This document shows, piece after piece, positions 10,820 through 18,006 of a DNA stretch of 64,000 nt (position 1 is the stretch's first letter; each line of letters starts with the position of its first letter). The translations under genes and the position numbers were made by a program. Location: NCBI RefSeq assembly GCF_002835995.1, contig NZ_PJBZ01000034.1:39296-103295 (forward strand), given 5' to 3'. The DNA is from Psychromonas sp. Urea-02u-13. Lineage in GTDB: Bacteria; Pseudomonadota; Gammaproteobacteria; Enterobacterales; Psychromonadaceae. The notes below the pieces were generated by a model that saw only the letters and a list, made by a program, of their open reading frames with translations, searched no databases and was not told the DNA's origin.

Positions 10820-11691
10820 TGAGCATTTTAATTAATAAAGATACAAAAGTAATTTGTCAGGGTTTCACTGGCGGCCAAGGTACTTTCCACTCTGAGCAAG
10901 CGATTGAATACGGCACAAAAATGGTCGGTGGTGTTTCGCCTGGTAAAGGTGGTCAAACACATTTAGGTCTTCCTGTATTTAATACAGTACGTGACGCAGT
11001 AGAAACAACTGGCGCAACAGCATCAGTTATCTACGTACCAGCACCATTTTGTAAAGATGCAATTCTTGAAGCGATTGATGCGGGTATTAAACTTATCATC
11101 ACTATCACTGAAGGTATTCCAACATTAGATCTTGTTGCTGTTAAAGTTAAACTTGATCAAGCTGGTGTTGTCATGGTTGGTCCTAACTGTCCGGGTGTTA
11201 TCACGCCTGGCGAATGTAAAATCGGCATCATGCCTGGTCACATTCACCAGAAAGGTCGCGTAGGTATTGTTTCTCGCTCAGGTACGTTAACGTACGAAGC
11301 TGTTAAACAAACGACTGACGAAGGTTTTGGTCAGTCTACTTGTGTTGGTATCGGTGGTGATCCAATTCCTGGTTCAAGCTTCATTGATATTCTTAAATTG
11401 TTCCAAGAAGATCCACAAACTGAAGCGATTGTAATGATCGGTGAAATTGGTGGTACTGCGGAAGAAGAAGCGGCTGCTTACATTAAAGCAAACGTAACTA
11501 AACCTGTTGTTTCTTACATTGCCGGTGTTACTGCACCTGCTGGTAAGCGTATGGGTCATGCTGGCGCAATCATCGCTGGCGGTAAAGGTACTGCAGAAGA
11601 TAAATTTAAAGCACTAGAAGATGCAGGCGTGAAAACGACTAAATCTCTTGCTGATATCGGTAAAGCATTACGTGAAATTACTGGTTGGTAG
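10819..11691 (+). CDS. sucD: Succinyl-CoA synthetase alpha subunit
   Basis: CoA-binding, phosphohistidine-carrying subunit of succinyl-CoA synthetase. The 290-residue protein has the N-terminal CoA fold ([19 protein letters not shown]), the GPNCPGVI block, and [14 protein letters not shown], where the active-site His is phosphorylated. It is the last gene of the suc operon. Its 3' end is unusual: the last 20 or so bases of coding sequence recur twice downstream together with the terminator (see the repeat entry). Confidence 0.97.
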   Translation: MSILINKDTKVICQGFTGGQGTFHSEQAIEYGTKMVGGVSPGKGGQTHLGLPVFNTVRDAVETTGATASVIYVPAPFCKDAILEAIDAGIKLIITITEGIPTLDLVAVKVKLDQAGVVMVGPNCPGVITPGECKIGIMPGHIHQKGRVGIVSRSGTLTYEAVKQTTDEGFGQSTCVGIGGDPIPGSSFIDILKLFQEDPQTEAIVMIGEIGGTAEEEAAAYIKANVTKPVVSYIAGVTAPAGKRMGHAGAIIAGGKGTAEDKFKALEDAGVKTTKSLADIGKALREITGW

Positions 11692-11743
11692 TATAACAAT
11701 AGCTGTCAGTTTTTAGCTGTCGGCTATCAGTAAGTTCAAATTC

Positions 11744-11771
11744 AAGCCTCGCTAATTAGCGGGGCTTTTTT
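11744..11771 (+). terminator. sucD terminator, copy 1
   Basis: AAGCCTCGCTAATTAGCGGGGCTT stem followed by a T-run, 53 bases after the sucD stop. This is the natural terminator of the suc operon. Confidence 0.9.
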
Positions 11772-11859
11772 GTGTCTGAATTTTGGCGTGAAATTACTGG
11801 TTGGTAGTATGCCAATAGCGGTCAGTTTTTAGCTGTCAGCTATCAGTAAGTTCAAATTC

Positions 11860-11887
11860 AAGCCTCGTTAATTAGCGGGGCTTTTTT
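11860..11887 (+). terminator. sucD terminator, copy 2
   Basis: Second copy of the same stem (AAGCCTCG / CGGGGCTT) with a T-run, in the duplicated segment. Confidence 0.85.
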
Positions 11888-12026
11888 GTGTCTGAATTTT
11901 GGCGTGAAAACGACTAAATCTCTTGCTGGCTTTTAATGAATACGAGGGCAAAGCATTACCTGAAATTACTGGTTGGTAGGAATGGTAATAGCTGTCAGTT
12001 TTTAGCTGTCGGCTATCAGTAAGTTC

Positions 12027-12054
12027 AAGCCTCGTTTTTTAACGGGGCTTTTTT
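12027..12054 (+). terminator. sucD terminator, copy 3
   Basis: Third copy. The loop has changed to a T-run (CGTTTTTTAACG), but the AAGCC / GGGCTT stem and the trailing T-run are kept. Confidence 0.85.
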
Positions 12055-12073
12055 GTATCTGAAATTTAAAGCT

Positions 12074-12530
12074 ATTCACCACAAAGAAAAAGAAAGTTGA
12101 GGGTCTTACTTCGTGGTTGGCTTTGGTTTTATCTTGTTCATTTTTTTGCACTGTCAGCACCTCTAACAAGTTCAAAAGCGATTCACCACGAAGGCACGAA
12201 GAAAAAGAAGCTTGAAGGTCTTACTTGGTGTTCTCTGTGTAGCTTCGTGGTTAGCTTTGTTTTTATCTCGTTCATGTTTTACTTCGTGTTCTCTGTGTAG
12301 CGTAGCGGCTTCGTGGTCGGCTTGGGGTTTATCTTTGTTCATGTTTTATTTGCACAGTTAGCGCCTGTAACAAGTTCAACGGCTATTCACCACGAAGGCA
12401 CGAAGAAAAAGAAGGTTAAAGCTTTACTTGGTGTTCTCTGTGTAACGCAATGGCTTCGTGGTTAGCTTTGGTTTTATCTTTATCTTCGTTCATGTTCTAT
12501 TTACACAGCACGCGTTCGTGGTTGGCTTGG
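12074..12530 (+). repeat. Cluster of CACGAAGGCACGAAG palindromic repeats
   Basis: At least two full units (about 12180-12259 and 12385-12470) and several partial ones (12074-12118, 12270-12326, 12509-12530). A unit starts TTCACCACGAAGGCACGAAGA, continues through a GAAGGTT/CTTACTTGGTG middle and TTCTCTGTGTAACG, and ends GGCTTCGTGGTTAGC. Its ends are inverted (ACCACGAAG / CTTCGTGGT), so RNA or single-stranded DNA would fold into a long hairpin. Units are preceded by a shared AACAAGTTCAA segment. Related units lie at 14127-14226 and 17944-18003. No transposase is seen. Confidence 0.88.
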
Positions 12531-12736
12531 GTTGTTTGGTCTTATTTATTAAATGAAAGGCGATTTGTAGAATGTGCTGTTTGTCTTAATTGAGGCGAGA
12601 GAGTAATGATTAATATTATCAGGGTGTTATATCTGTTTTGAACTGATTTGTTAATTTAAGCGATTTCACTAACTCAAGCGGCTATAAATACGCTAAAATG
12701 CGCGGCTATTATCTTATTTTAGAGCCCACTATATTA
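12531..12736. other. Upstream region of the DEAD-box helicase gene
   Basis: About 200 AT-rich bases between the repeat cluster and the helicase gene. It presumably holds the helicase promoter. I see no recognisable gene or site. Confidence 0.4.
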
Positions 12737-14026
12737 ATGACCGCTATTACAATACCTGCCAACTTTACAGAACTTGGCCTTATTCCTCCTTTATTAGCTC
12801 GCTTAACTGAGCTGGAATATCAACAGCCAACGCCTATTCAAGCTCAAGCTATCCCAAGTATTTTAGCTGGGCGTGACTTAATTGCAGGTGCTAATACCGG
12901 TTCAGGTAAAACAGCTACGTTTGCATTGCCTTTATTACAACAAATACACGCAGAAAAACCACTAAGCAGTAAAAACAGCAAAGGTAACTATGTTACTGGC
13001 CTGATTTTAGTGCCGACGCGTGAGCTTGCTAAGCAAGTTGCTGATAGCATTAAATCTTACGCAGTGCATTTTAACGGTAGCATCAAAACAATCGCTGTTT
13101 TTGGTGGTGTATCGGTTAATACACAAATGCTTGCATTACGTGGTGGCGCAGATATTTTAGTGGCAACACCGGGTCGATTACTGGATCTTATTTCGAGTAA
13201 TGCTATCAAGCTAGACTTAGTTAAAACTTTAGTATTAGACGAAGCTGATCGCATGTTAAGCCTTGGCTTTACTGAAGAGTTATCTGCAATACGTGCATTA
13301 TTGCCAAAGAAAAAACAAATCTTACTGTTTTCTGCGACCTTCCCAGAAGAAGTGAAATCGTTAACAGAAGAATTACTTAACGATCCGATTGAAATACAAG
13401 TACAAAGTGCCGATGCGAGTACCTTAGTACAGCGTGTATTTACGGTTAACAAAGGTCAAAAAACAGCTTTGTTAGCGCATTTGATCAAAGAAAATAAATG
13501 GCGCCAAGTGCTTATTTTCGTTAATGCAAAAAACAGCTGTAATCACTTAGCAGATAAACTCTCTAAGCGTGGTGTTACTGCTGAAGTATTCCATGGTGAT
13601 AAAGGTCAGGCTGCACGTAGTCGTGTTCTTGAAGCCTTTAAATCAGGCGAGATTGATGTATTAATTGCCACTGATATTGCTGCCCGTGGTTTAGACATCG
13701 AAAAACTGCCTGTTGTTATCAACTTTGATTTACCAAGAAGCCCATCTGACTACATGCACCGTATTGGTCGAAGTGGCCGTGCTGGTGAAGTTGGTTTAGC
13801 ATTATCGCTTATCGATCATGAAGATTACCATCACTTCAACGTGATTGAGAAGAAGAACAAAATCAGACTTGAGCGTGAAGAAGTCGCGGGTTTTGAAGCG
13901 GGTGAATTTACCCGTGATGCATTTTCTGCCCCAGAAAAACCGATGGCTAAGCCAGAAGGTAGTGGCAAGAAAAAGAATAAAAACAAAGTGCAAATCAACG
14001 CCGATATTTGGTTAAGAAACTCTTAA
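12737..14026 (+). CDS. DEAD-box ATP-dependent RNA helicase (RhlE-like)
   Basis: Unwinds short RNA duplexes, probably in ribosome assembly or mRNA decay. All the family motifs are present in order: a Q motif (YQQPTPIQAQAIP), ANTGSGKT, PTRELAKQ, TPGRLLD, DEADRML, SAT, LIFVNAK, ATDIAARGLDI and HRIGRSGRAGE. The C-terminal tail is short and Lys-rich (KKKNKNK). I chose the ATG at 12737 (MTAITIPANFTELGL), since the 13 residues before it (from 12698) are not family-like. Neither start has a strong ribosome site. RhlE-like is a judgement from overall layout, so no symbol is given. Confidence 0.92.
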   Translation: MTAITIPANFTELGLIPPLLARLTELEYQQPTPIQAQAIPSILAGRDLIAGANTGSGKTATFALPLLQQIHAEKPLSSKNSKGNYVTGLILVPTRELAKQVADSIKSYAVHFNGSIKTIAVFGGVSVNTQMLALRGGADILVATPGRLLDLISSNAIKLDLVKTLVLDEADRMLSLGFTEELSAIRALLPKKKQILLFSATFPEEVKSLTEELLNDPIEIQVQSADASTLVQRVFTVNKGQKTALLAHLIKENKWRQVLIFVNAKNSCNHLADKLSKRGVTAEVFHGDKGQAARSRVLEAFKSGEIDVLIATDIAARGLDIEKLPVVINFDLPRSPSDYMHRIGRSGRAGEVGLALSLIDHEDYHHFNVIEKKNKIRLEREEVAGFEAGEFTRDAFSAPEKPMAKPEGSGKKKNKNKVQINADIWLRNS

Positions 14027-14057
14027 TTAATTCAGCTAAAAGCACAAAAAAAGAAAC

Positions 14058-14090
14058 AGAGGCATCACATAGTGGTGCCTCTCTTTTTTT
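14058..14090 (+). terminator. Terminator of the DEAD-box helicase gene
   Basis: AGAGGCATCAC / GTGGTGCCTCT stem followed by eight or so T residues, 31 bases after the stop codon. Confidence 0.93.
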
Positions 14091-14126
14091 TATCCTTTTG
14101 GCGGGAAGTTAAAACATGAACCTCAA

Positions 14127-14226
14127 CGCTAACAAGTTCAAAAGCGATTCACCACGAAGGCACGAAGAAAGTGAAGGTTAAAAGGCTTACTTTTTATTCT
14201 CTGTGTAATGCAGTGGCTTGGTGGTT
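14127..14226 (+). repeat. CACGAAGGCACGAAG palindromic repeat, single unit
   Basis: One unit with the AACAAGTTCAAAAGCGATTCACC lead segment seen in the 12074-12530 cluster, then CACGAAGGCACGAAGAAA and a diverged right half ending GCAGTGGCTTGGTGG. With the helicase terminator it fills most of the 320-base gap 14027-14346. The 84-residue frame that spans it is repeat-derived and not a gene. Confidence 0.85.
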
Positions 14227-14346
14227 TTCTTTGCTTGTTTTTTCTTATTTAGCAATCTGCTTTTTTATATCAATACGCTGTGTTAATTTAATCGCATTTC
14301 AGTTTCATGGTGATGGTTTGCCATCTTTGTTTAGGTTTCTTTTTAA

Positions 14347-17277
14347 ATGCACAACATCTCATCAAGTTTCTTCGGCCGACTGTTTGGCAACGCAACCCAT
14401 CTCTCTCTCAATCATGACGGTTTAACGGTCACGGTTAAAGGTGTAAGCAGCGCATTAATATGGCAAGACTTAATATCACCTCCGGTATTTACTTTGCATT
14501 GGTTGGGGCAAACCGTGACCTTTTCTACAGCCGATAAACACTATGTGCTCAGTAAATTGGCCTATCAAAGTGATAAAAAACAGAAGGTGCTTGCTGAGCA
14601 ATACTGGATAGCTGCACATGCACAGCGATTGGAAAGACTACTCACTAAAATAGATACGTTTGTCCATGGTCGTTATTTACGCCAATCGGGTGTTAAGCGT
14701 ATTCAAGTTGCGGTTCAAGCTGAATATGCTCGCTGGTTTCCCTGGGCAACGGTGAGTCAGGCTTTGGGAGAAAGCGCTGAGCTTGTGCAACTGTTAGCAA
14801 ATTATCAGCAATGGCAAACACACGATATTAACGATTTCCGTGAAAGCTATATAGATAAGCAACTGTCATTACATCAACACTTCTTTGATAACGTAGAATC
14901 AAACCCGTTAACACTAAAGCAACGTCGAGCTTGTATCATTGACGATGATAATAATCTGTTACTAGCCGGGGCAGGTACGGGTAAAACCAGTGTGATGGTT
15001 GGCCGAGCAGGGTATCTCATCAACAGCCAACAAGCCTCTCATCATGAATTGTTATTACTCGCCTACGGAAAAAAGGCGGCGGATGAAATGGATGGGCGCA
15101 TAAAAGAAAAGTTAAATACGCACAAAATTAGCGCGACCACGTTTCATCAACTGGGTTTGACTATTATCGCCCAAGTCGAAGGCGAGAAACCCAATATTTC
15201 TGTGTTTGCTGAAGATGAGAAAGCCAAGGCTAAATGGGTACAAGGTTGTTTTGAGCAGTTCATTAATGACCAAGCGTCTTATCGCCATTTAGTATTAGAC
15301 TATTTTAGTCGATATTATTATGCCGAAAAGAATGCCGTTGATTTTGAGTCTTTGGGTGATTATTACCAATATTTAACCGATAACGATATTCGCAGTTTAA
15401 AGGGTGAAAAAGTAAAAAGCTTTGGTGAATTACGCATCGCTAATTGGCTTTTCCAACAGGGTATTGAATATCGCTATGAACAAAATTATGCGATTGCAGT
15501 CAATACGATGGCGCGTAAACAATACCAACCTGATTTTTTTCTACCTGCGCTGAATGTCTACATTGAGTATTTTGGCATTGATGAACATGGCGACACGGCT
15601 TCGTATATTGATAAAGACGAGTATCACGCCTCCATGTTATGGAAGGAGCAAACTCACAAGGACAATAATACGCAATGTATCAAGCTGACTTATGCGCATC
15701 ATAAACGTGGGGCATTGCTTAAGACGTTAGACAAACAGTTATCAATACAACAAAAGGCGTATAACGCACCCCCTTATGAAGCGTTGCCCGATGAGGTGTT
15801 ATTAGCAACGCTTAAAGAAACCGGGCGTATTACCTTGTTAGCGGAGATTTTCGCTAAACTGCTCGGGCTTTATAAAAGCGCCTGTGTAGATGATGTTTCA
15901 GAGCAAGTTATCATTGAGCAAGCAGCTGATCCTAAACAGATGTACAAAGCCTTTGAATTATTAAGCCCGATTTATGACGCTTATCAAAAGCGCTTAGCCG
16001 AGAATAATGAAATTGATTTTGAAGATATGATCAGTAAAGCACTGGAGTATATCAACACGGGGAAATTTTGTTGCCCGTGGCGTTTCATCATGGTCGATGA
16101 GTTTCAGGACATCTCAGAGCCTCGTGCGCGATTAGTTAAAGCATTACGTGATAATAACAAAGGTTGTTCTGTTTTTGCGGTAGGCGATGACTGGCAAGCC
16201 ATTTATCGCTTTAGTGGCGCGGATGTTACGTTAACCACCTCATTTACAGATTATTTTGGTGATACAGCACAAACCACGCTGGATACGACGTTTCGTTTTA
16301 ATAACCGTATTGGCGATGTTGCCACGGCGTTTGTGAGTAAAAACCCTGCACAAATTAGTAAAACCATTCGCTCAATTCACAGTGTCGAAAAACCTGCTGT
16401 ATCGCTATTAAGAAAAACAGTGTCTAACACGGCAAGTCAAGGTCAACAGGTGATTGATGAAATCGCCAATGGTGCATTGCATGACGTCTTAAAGGCGATT
16501 AGCCAGCAGGTGAACAAACCCGTCAGTGTTTATTTGTTAGCGCGTTTCTGGTTCCAATTACCCAATGCTGCTACGCTACAAACCTTAAAAAATCACTACC
16601 CAACACTTAATATTCAAACGCAATCATTCCATGCATCAAAAGGTAAAGAAGCCGATTATGTGGTTATGCTTGGACTGACGTCAGGTAAACATGGTTTCCC
16701 TTCTGTTAAAGCAACGCCTGCTATCTTAGAGGCATTATTAGCAAAACAAGAACCCTTTGAACACGCAGAAGAGAGGCGATTGTTTTATGTTGCGTTAACC
16801 CGTGCTAAACACCGCGTCTATATTATTGCTGATATGGGCCAAGCCAGTGTCTTTGTTAAGGAATTAATCGATGAGCATGATGTTGAACTTAATGAATTTG
16901 GCATTACAGTCAATCAAGCGTTTGTGGATCAAATTAACTGTTTAGTCTGTGAAACGGGTTCATTAAAACCCCGTGTTGGTCATTACGGACCTTTTTACGG
17001 CTGTTCTCATTTTCCACGTTGCGATCATAAAGAGCGCGCCTGTGTAAAATGTGAAAGTGTCATGAGCAAGAACAAATACCCTGGTTTTAAAGTCTGTTTA
17101 AATGAGAGTTGCAATGAATTACTGCCTATTTGCAAATTGTGTGGTGCGGAGATGGCCTTAAGGAAAAGCGCAAAAGGCAGTTTTTGGGGATGCAGAAACT
17201 ACAAAGGAAATGAGCCACAAAGTTGTAAAAATGGTATCGATCATTCAAAAATTCAGTGGCCGAAAATAAACAGTTAA
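14347..17277 (+). CDS. helD: HelD-like superfamily 1 DNA helicase with nuclease-like insert and zinc ribbons
   Basis: UvrD/Rep-class 3'-5' DNA helicase. The N-terminal 180 residues and motifs match E. coli helicase IV: GAGTGKTS (208-215), LLAYGKKAADEM, ATTFHQLG, VDEFQDISEPRA, AVGDDWQAIYRFSGA, a QSFHASKGKEAD block and RRLFYVALTRAKHR. The protein is 976 residues, against about 684 for E. coli HelD. Two additions explain this. Residues about 355-465 carry an E361...QPDFFLP...YIEYFG arrangement like a PD-(D/E)XK nuclease. Residues about 865-960 have repeated Cys pairs (CLVC, CSHFPRC, CVKC, CKLC, CRN) like topoisomerase I zinc ribbons. The start lacks a strong ribosome site but matches the family N-terminus. 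Confidence 0.9.
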   Translation: MHNISSSFFGRLFGNATHLSLNHDGLTVTVKGVSSALIWQDLISPPVFTLHWLGQTVTFSTADKHYVLSKLAYQSDKKQKVLAEQYWIAAHAQRLERLLTKIDTFVHGRYLRQSGVKRIQVAVQAEYARWFPWATVSQALGESAELVQLLANYQQWQTHDINDFRESYIDKQLSLHQHFFDNVESNPLTLKQRRACIIDDDNNLLLAGAGTGKTSVMVGRAGYLINSQQASHHELLLLAYGKKAADEMDGRIKEKLNTHKISATTFHQLGLTIIAQVEGEKPNISVFAEDEKAKAKWVQGCFEQFINDQASYRHLVLDYFSRYYYAEKNAVDFESLGDYYQYLTDNDIRSLKGEKVKSFGELRIANWLFQQGIEYRYEQNYAIAVNTMARKQYQPDFFLPALNVYIEYFGIDEHGDTASYIDKDEYHASMLWKEQTHKDNNTQCIKLTYAHHKRGALLKTLDKQLSIQQKAYNAPPYEALPDEVLLATLKETGRITLLAEIFAKLLGLYKSACVDDVSEQVIIEQAADPKQMYKAFELLSPIYDAYQKRLAENNEIDFEDMISKALEYINTGKFCCPWRFIMVDEFQDISEPRARLVKALRDNNKGCSVFAVGDDWQAIYRFSGADVTLTTSFTDYFGDTAQTTLDTTFRFNNRIGDVATAFVSKNPAQISKTIRSIHSVEKPAVSLLRKTVSNTASQGQQVIDEIANGALHDVLKAISQQVNKPVSVYLLARFWFQLPNAATLQTLKNHYPTLNIQTQSFHASKGKEADYVVMLGLTSGKHGFPSVKATPAILEALLAKQEPFEHAEERRLFYVALTRAKHRVYIIADMGQASVFVKELIDEHDVELNEFGITVNQAFVDQINCLVCETGSLKPRVGHYGPFYGCSHFPRCDHKERACVKCESVMSKNKYPGFKVCLNESCNELLPICKLCGAEMALRKSAKGSFWGCRNYKGNEPQSCKNGIDHSKIQWPKINS

Positions 17278-17317
17278 GTTACTCTCTCACTTTTTCTAAC
17301 CGACACAGGACAAATGT

Positions 17318-17869
17318 ATGACTACAACACAAGATATGATTAAACACACTGAAAACTGGGTGAGTGATGTGATTGTTAAATATAACATTTGTCCCTTTGC
17401 ACGCAGAGAAGTTGAGCGTGGTTCAATTCGTTATGCCTTAATTGAAGAATCGAAAAAAAAGAAAGTGCTGCAATCGTTATTAGATGAATGCCGTTATTTA
17501 GACGAACACAGTGAAACAGAAACAACATTGTTTATTATGCCCAGAGGTTTTGAAGGTTTTTATGCTTTTTTAGACTTAGTGGATATGGCTAATGACTTGC
17601 TTGATTTAGAAGGGTACGAGGGCGTTTATCAACTGGCTAATTTCCATCCTGATTATTGCTTTGCTGATGAACCTCAAAGCGAACCTTCAAATTATACTAA
17701 TCGCTCGCCTTACCCTACCTTGCATATTATTCGCGAGAAAAGCATGGAGATGGCGATTAATAACCATCCCGATGTTGATGCCATTCCTGAACGAAATGTT
17801 GAGTTTGCCAATAAAAAAGGTAATAACTTTTTTGCGACCTTACTGGCGAGTTGCTTACTCAATAAATAG
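17318..17869 (+). CDS. DUF1415 family protein
   Basis: Conserved cytosolic protein of unknown function. The 183 residues begin with the family signature TENWVSDVIVKYNICPFARREVERGSIRY and include the TTLFIMPRGFEGFYAFLDLVD and LANFHPDYCFAD blocks, which hold the conserved Cys, His and Asp. No signal peptide or membrane segment is seen. It follows the HelD-like gene by 40 bases and could be co-transcribed, but that gives no functional clue. Confidence 0.9.
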   Translation: MTTTQDMIKHTENWVSDVIVKYNICPFARREVERGSIRYALIEESKKKKVLQSLLDECRYLDEHSETETTLFIMPRGFEGFYAFLDLVDMANDLLDLEGYEGVYQLANFHPDYCFADEPQSEPSNYTNRSPYPTLHIIREKSMEMAINNHPDVDAIPERNVEFANKKGNNFFATLLASCLLNK

Positions 17870-17943
17870 CGTTTTAAAGCGGCGTTTACAGGGCAAATGC
17901 ATTATAAATGCTATTAAACAATTTAAATAAATTCAAAAGAAAT

Positions 17944-18003
17944 TAACCACGAAGGCACGAAGAAAAAGAAGGTTCTCTGTGTAACGAAGTGGCTTCGTGG
18001 TCG
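17944..18003. repeat. CACGAAGGCACGAAG palindromic repeat, compact unit
   Basis: A short version of the dispersed repeat, AACCACGAAGGCACGAAG ... GTGGCTTCGTGGTCG, set between the converging DUF1415 gene and the GGDEF-EAL gene. Its stem could act as a transcript end for either side. It ends three bases before the stop codon of the GGDEF-EAL gene. Confidence 0.87.
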
Positions 18004-18006
18004 TTT

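Larger units (their letters stand above)
11626..12060 (+). repeat. Three copies of the sucD 3' end plus terminator
   Basis: The segment that begins in the last sucD codons (CGTGAAATTACTGGTTGGTAG at 11671) and runs through the terminator recurs at 11787 with a period of 116 bases. A third copy at 11901-12060 reaches further back into sucD: GGCGTGAAAACGACT at 11626 recurs at 11901, followed by a diverged, shortened version of the last codons. Copies 2 and 3 have no start codon or longer frame, so they are duplicated debris of the gene end, not genes. Confidence 0.93.

Noticed and set aside
12097..12300. 67-codon frame in the repeat cluster
   Set aside because: It consists of the CACGAAGG repeat and its spacers; no gene-like start or composition.
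14171..14425. 84-codon frame before the HelD-like gene
   Set aside because: It starts inside a repeat and runs into the HelD start in another frame.
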